DNA of 21,016 nt, taken from contig DOWQ01000546.1 of the NCBI GenBank assembly GCA_003519485.1, forward strand, positions 1 to 21,016, read 5' to 3'. The translations under genes were made by a program, and so were the position numbers. Below, in pieces: positions 13,950 through 21,016 of this stretch. Each line of letters starts with the position of its first letter. Positions within the stretch are counted from its first letter, which is position 1. Source of the stretch: Streptomyces sp. Lineage in GTDB: Bacteria > Actinomycetota > Actinomycetes > Streptomycetales > Streptomycetaceae. The notes beneath the pieces were generated by a model, which was given only the letters and a program-made list of their open reading frames with translations, had not been told where the DNA came from and did no database searches.

Positions 13950-15347
13950 GTGCACATGCAGCGCAGCACCGGCCGCGCCGATGCCCAGCCGCGGGCAGGT
14001 CACCGGCGAAGGAAGGCCCGGTTGACCCGGCGTGGCCGAATACTGACCTGGACCGGAGCCCTTCTGGTGGCAGTGATTCTGGCTGTGGCCGGCGTGGGCG
14101 CGTGGACGTACCAGCGCCTCGACAGCAACATCCACACCACTGCCGTCGACAACAAGATCGGGGAGGGCCGCCCGGCCAACCTCAGCCCCGGCTCGAAGAA
14201 CATCCTGGCGGTCGGCTCGGACGGCCGCGACGGCGACAACGCCGAATACGGCAAGGGCCTGACCACCTTGCAGTCCGACACCCTGATGGTCGTCCACATC
14301 GCCGCCGACCGGAAATGGGCGACCGTGGTCTCCCTGCCCCGCGACTCCTGGGTACAGATACCCGCCTGCGACCGCGGCGACGGCACGAAGTCCGCTCCGC
14401 ACCATTTCAAGATTAACAAGGCGTTCGCCATCGGCGGCGGCAAGGGCGATGTCGGCGGCGCGGCTGCTTGCACCATCAAGACCATCGAGCAGACCACCGG
14501 CCTGCGCATTGACAACTTCGTCTCACTCGACTTCCAGGGCTTCAAAGGCATGGTCAACGCTCTGGGCGGCATCGAGGTCTGCCCGAAGCAGCCGATCCAC
14601 GACAACAAGGCACACCTCGACCTGGAGGCCGGCTGTCAGACCGTCAAAGGCCAAAATGCCCTCGGCTACGTGCGTACCCGCTACGGCGTCGGCGACGGCT
14701 CCGACATCGGGCGCATCGGCCGTCAGCAGGAATTCATGTCCGCACTGGCCGAGAAAGCGCGGGCGAGGCTGACCAGCCCGAACGCGCTGTATGGATTTCT
14801 GGACTCGGCAACCAAGTCACTGACCACCGATGAGTCTCTGGACGGCATCAAACCCCTCTACAACCTTGCCTCCGACCTCAAGGGCATACCGAATGACCGG
14901 CTGACCTTCCTCACCGTTCCCAACTACCCCCGCGAGCTGGACGTCCCGACGGACAAGGCCAACATCGCCTGGCAATACCCCCAGGCGCAGAACCTGTTCA
15001 CCGCCCTGGCCAAAGACCAGGAGGTCGACAAGGAGAAACTGACCGCCGGCAAGCCCGTCCCGACCAGCTCGATCAAGGTCCAGGTCCTCAACGGCACCGG
15101 GACGAGCGGACAGGCCGCCAAGGTCGCCGAGCAGCTGCGCGCGGCCGGCTTCCCCGTCGCCACTACCGGCAATGCCCCCGAGCCGGTCTCGGCAACCACG
15201 GTCTCCTACCCCGCCGGGTTCGAGCAGCAGGCCGCGGCGCTTGTGGCCCGACTGACACCTCAGATCTCTCCCGAAGCCGGACAGGACGCGTCACCCGCGC
15301 TTGTCACCCTAACCATCGGCCCCGACTACCAGGGGTTGCGCGGCTGA
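13950..15347 (+). CDS. LytR-CpsA-Psr (LCP) family cell-wall glycopolymer ligase
   Basis: The start is GTG at 13950, five bases after GGAGG; an ATG two codons later is possible. The 465-residue protein has a basic cytosolic tail, one membrane helix (about 31-53, ILTWTGALLVAVILAVAGVG) and an extracellular LCP domain (about 84-290). Conserved residues are Asp110 (LQSDTLMVV), Arg131-Asp132 (SLPRDSW), Arg242 and Arg244 (YVRTRY), Asp252, Arg255, and Arg258-Gln259 (GRIGRQQEF). A LytR_C domain follows (about 370-460, IKVQVLNGTGTSGQA). LCP enzymes move lipid-linked teichoic acids or other polymers onto peptidoglycan. Operator C lies directly upstream, so expression probably responds to the BlaI-like repressor. 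Confidence 0.9.
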   Translation: MHMQRSTGRADAQPRAGHRRRKARLTRRGRILTWTGALLVAVILAVAGVGAWTYQRLDSNIHTTAVDNKIGEGRPANLSPGSKNILAVGSDGRDGDNAEYGKGLTTLQSDTLMVVHIAADRKWATVVSLPRDSWVQIPACDRGDGTKSAPHHFKINKAFAIGGGKGDVGGAAACTIKTIEQTTGLRIDNFVSLDFQGFKGMVNALGGIEVCPKQPIHDNKAHLDLEAGCQTVKGQNALGYVRTRYGVGDGSDIGRIGRQQEFMSALAEKARARLTSPNALYGFLDSATKSLTTDESLDGIKPLYNLASDLKGIPNDRLTFLTVPNYPRELDVPTDKANIAWQYPQAQNLFTALAKDQEVDKEKLTAGKPVPTSSIKVQVLNGTGTSGQAAKVAEQLRAAGFPVATTGNAPEPVSATTVSYPAGFEQQAAALVARLTPQISPEAGQDASPALVTLTIGPDYQGLRG

Positions 15348-15450
15348 TCTCCCGGACTGCCGAGCACGGCGGGACGGACCGCGCCGCGACCGACACAGCC
15401 CCGGCCGCCGCAGACCTCTTCCGGACACCCTGCCCGGGAACCCCAGCAAC

Positions 15451-15468
15451 TTCTACAATGCTGTAGAT
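15451..15468. promoter_or_regulatory. BlaI/MecI-type operator (site D) upstream of terD
   Basis: TTCTACAA-TG-CTGTAGAT shares the TTCTACA/TGTAGA arms with the other three sites. It lies 73 bases before the terD start. Its right half, TAGATT, would fit an actinobacterial -10 element, so repressor binding could block the promoter directly; no convincing -35 is seen. Confidence 0.7.
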
Positions 15469-15541
15469 TTCAGGGACTGGTATTCACGGACCCAGCCCTC
15501 AACCGGGGGCGGGTGCGGAAACACGCGAAGGGAACAGTGAC

Positions 15542-16117
15542 ATGGGTGTGAGTCTGGCAAAGGGTGGCAACGTCTCGCTCAGCAAGGAGGCGCCGGGACT
15601 GACCGCCGTCCTCGTCGGACTCGGCTGGGACGCGCGCAGCACCACCGGAACCGACTACGACCTCGACGCCAGCGCCCTGCTTGTGGACAGCAGCGGCAAG
15701 GTGCTCTCCGACCAGCACTTCATCTTTTACAACAATCTGAAGAGCCCTGACGGCTCGGTCGAGCACACCGGCGACAACCTCACTGGCGAGGGTGAGGGCG
15801 ACGACGAGTCCCTCAAGGTCAACCTGACCACCGTCCCCGCCGACGTGGCGAAGATCGTCTTCCCGGTCTCCATCCACGATGCCGAGAACCGCGGCCACAG
15901 TTTCGGCCAGGTCCGCAACGCCTTCATCCGCGTGGTCAACCAGTCAGGCGGCGCCGAACTCGCCCGCTACGACCTGAGCGAGGACGCCGCGACAGAGACC
16001 GCGATGGTATTCGGCGAGCTGTACCGGCACGGCGAGGAGTGGAAGTTTCGCGCCGTCGGCCAGGGCTACGCCAGCGGCCTGGCCGGGATCGCCGCCGACT
16101 TCGGCGTCGCCGTCTGA
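15542..16117 (+). CDS. terD: TerD-family tellurite resistance / stress protein
   Basis: A 191-residue TerD domain protein of normal length. It begins MGVSLAKGGNVSLSKEAPGL and continues with VGLGWDAR, TDYDLDASALLVD, FYNNLKSPDGSVEHTGDNLTG, GEGDDESLKVNL and a C-terminal FGELYRHGEEWKFRAVGQGY. The acidic loops (DYDLDAS and the GEGDDE region) are the calcium-binding sites of this family. TerD proteins act with TerB/TerC in envelope-linked stress and development in Streptomyces. The ATG follows GAAGGGAAC. The gene is monocistronic here, preceded by operator D and followed by a recombinase in the opposite direction. Confidence 0.92.
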   Translation: MGVSLAKGGNVSLSKEAPGLTAVLVGLGWDARSTTGTDYDLDASALLVDSSGKVLSDQHFIFYNNLKSPDGSVEHTGDNLTGEGEGDDESLKVNLTTVPADVAKIVFPVSIHDAENRGHSFGQVRNAFIRVVNQSGGAELARYDLSEDAATETAMVFGELYRHGEEWKFRAVGQGYASGLAGIAADFGVAV

Positions 16118-16205
16118 CGCCACACCACTCATCTTCGGCGCCCGGCACCTGCAGCCGTCACCTGAAGGGGTCCCCGTAGTAATCGCCGAAAAAACAACGG
16201 ATATC

Positions 16206-16243
16206 GCTGACCAGTGGTGATGCGCTCTGGCTGACTGGTCAGC
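16206..16243. terminator. Inverted repeat at the resolvase 3' end
   Basis: GCTGACCAGT (16206-16215) and ACTGGTCAGC (16234-16243) are perfect 10-base complements with an 18-base loop. They overlap the resolvase stop codon and may terminate it and/or terD. The large loop lowers confidence. Confidence 0.4.
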
Positions 16244-16844
16244 CTTCCTGTCCGACGGGTTCGGCAGTGGCGCCTTCGCGGTGCTTGCGCAGTTCCCGGT
16301 AGAGCGTGGAACGGCTGACGCCGAGTTCGGCGGCGACTTGCTCGGGGATCGCGCCGTCCTTGATCCGCTGAGCGGCCCCGGCGCGGGTGGTCGCGTTGAG
16401 CTTCGCGGGGCGGCCGGTCGGCAGGCCGCGGGCCTCTTTGGACGCGCGAGCGCCGGCGGCACGTTCCAGCATGTAGATCCGCTCCATCTGCGCGAACATC
16501 GCCAGCAGTGCGATGGCCATGTCCGTACCGGGCCCCGGCTCACTGGTGTCCACGGCGAGCTTGTCGCCGAGCGTGCGCAGGAAGACGCCGCGCTCGGTGA
16601 GGTCGTGCACGAGGTTCAGGGTCTCGCGCATGTTCCGGCCCAGCCGGTCGAGGGTGAGTACGTTGATCCGGTCGCCGGGAGGGGCGAAGCCGAGGAGAGC
16701 TTTCAGGCCCTCGCGGTCCATGTTCGCGCCGGTGCGCTTGTCGATGTAGATGTGTTCCTTGGCGACCCCCGCATCACGGACCGCGTCGATCTGCCGGTCG
16801 AGGTCCTGAGCGGTCGTACTTACACGGCAATACGCAAGATCCAT
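16239..16844 (-). CDS. Serine recombinase (resolvase/invertase family)
   Basis: A 201-residue small serine recombinase. The chosen start ATG at 16844 gives MDLAYCRVST. The nucleophile is Ser9 in YCRVST, with Arg7, Asp66, Arg67 and Arg70 (LTLDRLGRN) matching the Tn3/gamma-delta active site. The E-helix (MAIALLAMFAQMERIYMLER) and a C-terminal helix-turn-helix (EQVAAELGVSRSTLYREL) are complete. It would resolve cointegrates or invert DNA at a res-type site. Repeats that could be such a site lie just upstream. No transposase or plasmid gene is next to it, so it may be a stranded part of a former element. The ribosome site (GCGGG) is weak, leaving some doubt on the start. Confidence 0.88.
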   Translation of the reverse strand: MDLAYCRVSTTAQDLDRQIDAVRDAGVAKEHIYIDKRTGANMDREGLKALLGFAPPGDRINVLTLDRLGRNMRETLNLVHDLTERGVFLRTLGDKLAVDTSEPGPGTDMAIALLAMFAQMERIYMLERAAGARASKEARGLPTGRPAKLNATTRAGAAQRIKDGAIPEQVAAELGVSRSTLYRELRKHREGATAEPVGQEG

Positions 16845-16859
16845 CCCGCGACTGTCCCA

Positions 16860-16990
16860 CAACTTGATCTTGTGACGCGGGTTTTGACCAAAGCTTATGA
16901 CACCAGCTTCTGACACAGGGTGACCTGCGGGAACGTGATCACGTGTCGACGGTCGGCCCTTTGTGTCACATCCATGCTTGTGAGACAGGC
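16860..16990 (-). other. Candidate res (recombination) site upstream of the resolvase
   Basis: Read on the resolvase strand, three related elements are present. TGTCAGAAGCT (16905-16915) and TGTCATAAGCT (16892-16902) are direct repeats 13 bases apart with 10 of 11 bases equal; TGTCTCACAAGC is at 16976-16987. The last forms a loose dyad with TGTGACA. Resolvase binding sites commonly carry TGTC at their ends and sit beside the resolvase gene. The assignment is from repeats and position only. Confidence 0.45.
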
Positions 16991-17084
16991 GAAAGCCGGA
17001 TGGGTTCAGGTCGCGTCGAGCGTGGTCGCGGCGCGTTCGCGGAAGTCGCAAACGGCCGGGGCTGCGTGGTGAGTACTCATGCTA

Positions 17085-17260
17085 GCGGCGAGCTCGCGCT
17101 GGGCCGGGGCCGGCGCACCACTCCAGGGAACGGACGGAGGCGTGGCGGGAGCGGCCCAGCAGCATCGGAATGGAGGTCCCACCCTGGCGTGGTGCGTGAG
17201 CACGCCGTGGCGGAACCGGTGAAGCGTGAAGCCCTCGTCTCGCGTCCGTACGCGGAGCAC
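17085..17260 (-). pseudogene. C-terminal remnant of a tyrosine recombinase (integrase)
   Basis: On the minus strand FTLHRFRHGVLTHHARVG (17230-17177) continues in a different frame as TSIPMLLGRSRHASVRSLEW then CAGPGP (17177-17085). Together these make the end of a phage-type integrase: the HxxRH box, the second conserved His region (SRHASVRSLE) and the site of the nucleophile. The position expected for the catalytic Tyr (SLE.YA) reads WCA, so the Tyr is lost, and there is a frameshift near 17177. Nothing recognisable of the N-terminal two thirds remains. It is inactive debris beside the resolvase. Confidence 0.6.
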
Positions 17261-17468
17261 ATGAGACGCCTCGATGGCTGCTCGCGCTCAGCAGTCCTGT
17301 GGCGCCTACCTCTGAGGCGCCATACGTCTGCGAAGGCTTGAATCGCCTCGCGAACGGAACTTTATGTTTAACTTCGTTCACGCTTGGTGTACTTACGCGT
17401 CTTTTACTCCTCGGTACCTTCACGTGTGCACCACATGGATGGTGCACACGTGACGAAGAGACTGAGGA
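17261..17468. other. Relatively AT-rich upstream region of the large secreted gene
   Basis: I see no gene here. Bases around 17345-17420 are clearly less GC-rich than their surroundings (GAACTTTATGTTTAACTT, CTTTTACTCC), which fits a promoter region and/or horizontally acquired DNA. The hairpin at 17420-17453 separates it from the start of the large gene. Confidence 0.5.
17420..17453 (+). repeat. Perfect inverted repeat ahead of the large secreted gene
   Basis: A 14-base arm (17420-17433) is exactly complementary to 17440-17453 across the six-base loop CATGGA. It contains CACGTG and GTGCAC and ends 15 bases before the start codon. It could be an operator, an attenuating hairpin in the 5' leader, or the end of a lost element. 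Confidence 0.7.
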
Positions 17469-20400
17469 ATGATGACGGTTCACAGACCCGCGCTTCAGGG
17501 GCGCGGGCGGCCTTGGTCCGGGGGGAATCTTCGCTTCATAGCGGGGAGTCTGACCCTGGCCCTGGCCATCACGCTGCTCGACAGCACAAGTCCGGCCATG
17601 TCCGCTCCGCCCCAGGCGCCCGCAGCGCCGAAGAAGCCCGCGGCCACCCAAGCAGCCGACATTGCGTCCGCGCGAGTCACCGCGCGGCTGTCCGGCAAGC
17701 GTGTCGAGGCTCTGTCGGAGCGGACGGAAACCTCCACCACGTGGGCCAACAAGAACGGTTCGCTCACCACTGAGCTGACGGCGGGTCCGATCCGGTTCGA
17801 GGACGAGACCACCGGCGAATGGCGGGACGTCGACCTGGATCTGGTCAGCGGCTCTGACGGCTCCGTGGAGCCGAAGGCGCACCCGCGCGGGCTGAGGATC
17901 GCCGGTAAGACCGGCGACCCCGCCGTCTCGATGAAGGCGGCGCAAGCCTCCAAAGCAACGGACCTGGTCACGCTCGGCGACGGGGATCAGAAGATCACCC
18001 TCCAGTGGAAGGGTGGCCTGCCCGCGCCCAAGCTGGACGGTACGCGGGCCGAGTACGTCAATGCCGTTCCCGGTGCGGACGTGGTGGTCGAGGCGACCCG
18101 TACCGGCTTCGAGCAGTACGTCGAGATCAAGCAGAAGCCGACGACGGACGGCTTCACGTACACGCTGCCGCTCAAGGCCAAGGGCCTGAAGGCGAAGCAA
18201 CAAGCCGACGGCAGTGTGCGGTTCACCGACAAGAAGAACAGGACGCAGGCTGTCATGCCGGCCCCGGTGATGTGGGACGCCACCGTCGATCCGGTCTCCG
18301 GCGAGCACACCCGCCGGGTTCCGGTTGCGATGAAGGCCGTGACCAAGGGATCGACCGTCGACCTGGTGGTCACCCCGGACGCTAAGTTCCTCGCCGACCC
18401 GAAGACGAAGTACCCGGTCACGGTGGACCCGTCCACCTCGGCCCTGTCCAACGTCTTCGACACCTACGTCCAGCAGGGCGAGACCGTCGACTGGTCGACC
18501 GACACCGAACTCGACCTCGGCAACCCCGGCACCACCAACGGCGACGGCACCCCACGCACCGCACGGTCGTTCATCACCTGGAACACCGCGCCGATCTCCG
18601 ACGCGCTGGTGTCAGACGCCAAACTGAGCCTGTGGAACTTCCACTCCGGCAACACCACGTGCACCGCCCAGCCCTGGGAGGTGTGGTCCGCCGGAAAGGC
18701 GTCCACCGCTTCCCGCTGGACCGCGCAGCCGGCCTGGACGGCGAAGAAGGCCACCTCCACCGAGACCAAAGGCAACCCGGCCTGCACCTCGGCCCCGGAC
18801 GGCTGGATCAACGCCGACGTCACCGCCCTCGTGCAGGAGTGGGCCTCGGCGAAGAACTCCACCTCCGGCATGGGCCTGCGCGCCACCAGCGAGACCGTGA
18901 CCGCGCAGTGGAAGCGCGTCAACTCCGCCAACGCCGCAGCCAACCCACCCAAGCTGGTCGTCACCTACAACTACCGGCCACGCACCGGCACCAAGCAGGA
19001 AGCCGGCCCGCCCTACTTCTCCTACAGCGGCGCCTACACCGTCAACACCGTCACACCCACGCTGCGCGACACCTTCGTCGACGCCAACGGTGACAAGGTC
19101 AACGGCACCTTCCAGATCTTCGACAACGCCACCAACACCCAGGTCGGCGACGTCATCGTCTCGCCGTACGTGCCCTCCGGACAGGTCGCCTCGGTGACTG
19201 TGCCCTCGGGCGTGCTGAGTAACGGCAAGACCTACAAGTTCCGTACCTCGCCGTATGACGGCAGCCTCTACAACGTGGGCTGGTCCGCGTGGAAGACGTT
19301 CACCGTCGACACCAGCTATCCCTCGGCCCCGACGAAGATCACCTCGACGGACTACCCGTCGGACAAGTGGGTCAAGGGCGCCGGGCAGGCCGGTGCCTTC
19401 ACTGTCACCCCGCCCGCGGCTGACCACAACTGGCTGGAGTGGTCCCTGGACGGAGTGACCTGGTCCAAGGTGGCCACCGGCGGCGCGAGCGCGGACAAGA
19501 GCATCTCCGTTACCCCGCCGAAGAACGGCACCCACACCCTTCAGGTGCGGTCCGTGGACAAGGCGGACAACAAGTCGGAACCTGCCGAGTACACCTTCCA
19601 TGCCGGACCAGGGGGATTCGTCCAGCCGGCCGACGGTGAACGCACAGCACGCCGGGTGCCGTTGGTCGCCGAGGCCGAAGCCGGTAAGTACGACAAGGTG
19701 TCCTTCTCGTGGCGGCGCTCGGAGGCCGATGCGTGGACGACAATCCCCGCCGCTCACGTCACGGCTGGGGGGACGCCGCTCACCGCGTGGCCGGTGCCGC
19801 TGACGAACGGCAAGAACGCCGCGCTGGTGTGGAACGCCACCGACACGGTCGACCCGGACGGCTCGGTTCAGATCAAGGCCGACTTTGCCGGCCCCTCCGC
19901 CGCCAGCGGCGAGACCCCGCCGCTGGCAGTCGTGGTCGACCGCAATGCTGATGGAGCCGCGGCAGCCGAGGCCGGCCCCGGTTCACTCAACCTCCTCACC
20001 GGTGACTACACCCTGTCGGGTACCGATGTGTCGGTGCTGGACATGACGGTCACCCGCAGTGTCTCTTCCCGCTCGCCGAACGCCGGCGCCAAGCAGGACG
20101 GCCAGGCGCCGATCTTCGGCAAGGAGTGGGTGGCGGGAACGGTCGCCCAGGCGCTCCAGTCGGACTACTCCGAGCTGCGCAAGACCTCGGCAACCTCCCT
20201 GGACGTCGTCACGGCCGACGGTGAGACGTTCTCCTTCACCGCCAATGCAGCCAAGACCGGCTGGGTCCCCGAGCCCGGCAGCGAAGAGCTGACCCTCAAG
20301 GGCGCGTTCACATCAGGTGACTTCACTCTGTCGAACACCGACGGAAGCGTCACGACCTTCAGCCCCGTGGCGGGCTCCAGTACCGCATGGCCCGTATCCC

Positions 20401-21016
20401 GCTCACTGATCGACGGTCAGGCCAACTCCACCACCGAGGTCGTCTCCGAAACCGTCACCGTTGACGGCAAGGTCCTGGCCCGGCCCAAGCGGGTCATCGC
20501 GGCGACCAGCGCGGTAACGCTCGGCACCTGCGAGGCCACTCCGGCAACCCGGGGCTGCCGGGTCCTGGAGTTCACTTACGCAGCCTCCACCACCGCGACC
20601 GGCTCGTCCCTGGGCGACTTCAAGGATCAGGTCTCCGAGATCCGCGTGTGGGCGACATCCCCCGGCGCCGCGGCATCCACCGCGACCGCCGTGGCGTCGT
20701 ACAACTACGACGACGCCGGGCGTCTGCGCGAGACCTGGGACCCCAGGATCAGCCCTGCGCTGAAGATGTCCTACACCTACGACAGTGCCGGGCGCGTCAC
20801 CCAGATGAAGCCCCCCGCGCAGCTGCCGTGGAGCTTCACCTACGGCAAGGTGGGCAGCGACCCGCTCTCCGGTGAGGGGATGCTGCTCAACGTTACCCGT
20901 CCGACCCTCAAGGCCGGATCCGCCGGCGAAACCGACGGCAACACCGCCCAGACGTCCATCGTCTACGGCGTTCCGATGACCGGAACGAAGGCACCCCACC
21001 TGCTGGGCGCCAGTGA
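17469..21016 (+). CDS. Large secreted DNRLRE/YD-repeat (RHS-type) protein, 3' end outside the window
   Basis: The frame from ATG 17469 (or 17472, after GAGGA) stays open to the window end, giving 1182 residues. The N-terminus is a signal peptide: Arg-rich, then FIAGSLTLALAITLL and a small-residue site near AMSA. The next about 280 residues (VTARLSGKRVEALSERTE, WRDVDLDLVSGSDGS, YPVTVDPS) are usual for this family. A DNRLRE domain spans about residues 328-502 (FDTYVQQGE, ITADVTAL-type INADVTALVQEW, PPKLVVTYN), followed by fibronectin-like segments. YD repeats start at about 1078 (YNYDDAGRLRETWDP, YTYDSAGRVTQMKPP). Such proteins in Streptomyces often continue as RHS shells ending in a variable toxin; that part is not visible. 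Confidence 0.85.
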   Translation, partial: MMTVHRPALQGRGRPWSGGNLRFIAGSLTLALAITLLDSTSPAMSAPPQAPAAPKKPAATQAADIASARVTARLSGKRVEALSERTETSTTWANKNGSLTTELTAGPIRFEDETTGEWRDVDLDLVSGSDGSVEPKAHPRGLRIAGKTGDPAVSMKAAQASKATDLVTLGDGDQKITLQWKGGLPAPKLDGTRAEYVNAVPGADVVVEATRTGFEQYVEIKQKPTTDGFTYTLPLKAKGLKAKQQADGSVRFTDKKNRTQAVMPAPVMWDATVDPVSGEHTRRVPVAMKAVTKGSTVDLVVTPDAKFLADPKTKYPVTVDPSTSALSNVFDTYVQQGETVDWSTDTELDLGNPGTTNGDGTPRTARSFITWNTAPISDALVSDAKLSLWNFHSGNTTCTAQPWEVWSAGKASTASRWTAQPAWTAKKATSTETKGNPACTSAPDGWINADVTALVQEWASAKNSTSGMGLRATSETVTAQWKRVNSANAAANPPKLVVTYNYRPRTGTKQEAGPPYFSYSGAYTVNTVTPTLRDTFVDANGDKVNGTFQIFDNATNTQVGDVIVSPYVPSGQVASVTVPSGVLSNGKTYKFRTSPYDGSLYNVGWSAWKTFTVDTSYPSAPTKITSTDYPSDKWVKGAGQAGAFTVTPPAADHNWLEWSLDGVTWSKVATGGASADKSISVTPPKNGTHTLQVRSVDKADNKSEPAEYTFHAGPGGFVQPADGERTARRVPLVAEAEAGKYDKVSFSWRRSEADAWTTIPAAHVTAGGTPLTAWPVPLTNGKNAALVWNATDTVDPDGSVQIKADFAGPSAASGETPPLAVVVDRNADGAAAAEAGPGSLNLLTGDYTLSGTDVSVLDMTVTRSVSSRSPNAGAKQDGQAPIFGKEWVAGTVAQALQSDYSELRKTSATSLDVVTADGETFSFTANAAKTGWVPEPGSEELTLKGAFTSGDFTLSNTDGSVTTFSPVAGSSTAWPVSRSLIDGQANSTTEVVSETVTVDGKVLARPKRVIAATSAVTLGTCEATPATRGCRVLEFTYAASTTATGSSLGDFKDQVSEIRVWATSPGAAASTATAVASYNYDDAGRLRETWDPRISPALKMSYTYDSAGRVTQMKPPAQLPWSFTYGKVGSDPLSGEGMLLNVTRPTLKAGSAGETDGNTAQTSIVYGVPMTGTKAPHLLGAS

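Noticed and set aside
17082..18308. Long minus-strand open frame under the large secreted gene
   Set aside because: Only its last about 30 codons (integrase remnant) look like protein; the rest is antisense to signal-peptide and domain sequence of the plus-strand gene.
1..21016. CRISPR array, tRNA, rRNA or replication origin
   Set aside because: No regularly spaced direct repeats, no cloverleaf with a CCA-type end, and no iteron or DnaA-box cluster were seen on either strand.

Overview
The window is very GC-rich, with GTG starts, strong GGAGG-type ribosome sites and families typical of filamentous actinobacteria (LCP ligase, TerB/TerD, paired DUF21-CBS proteins, a giant DNRLRE/YD-repeat protein). 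I read it as a Streptomyces-type chromosome, probably accessory or arm DNA, because it holds several decayed mobile and metabolic remnants. This assignment is inference from gene content; no marker gene fixes the species.

Layout. (1) 1-3124, plus strand: lower nicotinate (maleamate) pathway. It has the tail of a probable flavin monooxygenase, a NicF-like maleamate amidohydrolase, a NicD-like N-formylmaleamate deformylase fused in frame to a complete MarR regulator, and a NicE-like maleate isomerase. (2) 3441-4430, minus strand: a DinB-like protein, then a C-terminal remnant of a flavin amine oxidase. (3) 4734-5429: a metal-sensor MerR gene divergent from a 48-residue Cys-rich protein, with a MerR-type 20-bp-spacer promoter between them. 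(4) 5687-6770: a YcnI-type copper protein and a decayed IS5-like transposase. (5) 6814-9167, minus strand: two overlapping DUF21/CBS (CNNM/HlyC) membrane proteins. (6) 9430-16117: an envelope/stress block with a 73-residue protein, a Spo0M-like arrestin-fold protein with a His-rich tail, TerB, a GlsB-type membrane protein, a BlaR-like M56 peptidase, two BlaI-like repressors (one with a compensated frameshift), an LCP ligase and TerD. (7) 16239-17260: a serine resolvase with res-like repeats and an integrase remnant. (8) 17469 to the end: a secreted DNRLRE/YD-repeat (RHS-type) protein, cut by the window edge.

The most interesting system is region 6. Four copies of one palindrome, consensus TTCTACR-N4-TGTAGAW, lie upstream of the 73-residue gene with Spo0M, of terB, between the LCP gene and the BlaI-like operon, and upstream of terD. 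The form (CTACA..TGTAG) is that of BlaI/MecI operators, and the same block encodes BlaI-like repressors with an M56 peptidase. The simplest model is a cell-envelope stress regulon in which a BlaR-like protease relieves BlaI repression of Ter, Spo0M and LCP genes rather than of a beta-lactamase. The motif copies and gene families are read from the sequence; the regulatory link is inference.

No rRNA, tRNA or CRISPR array was seen.
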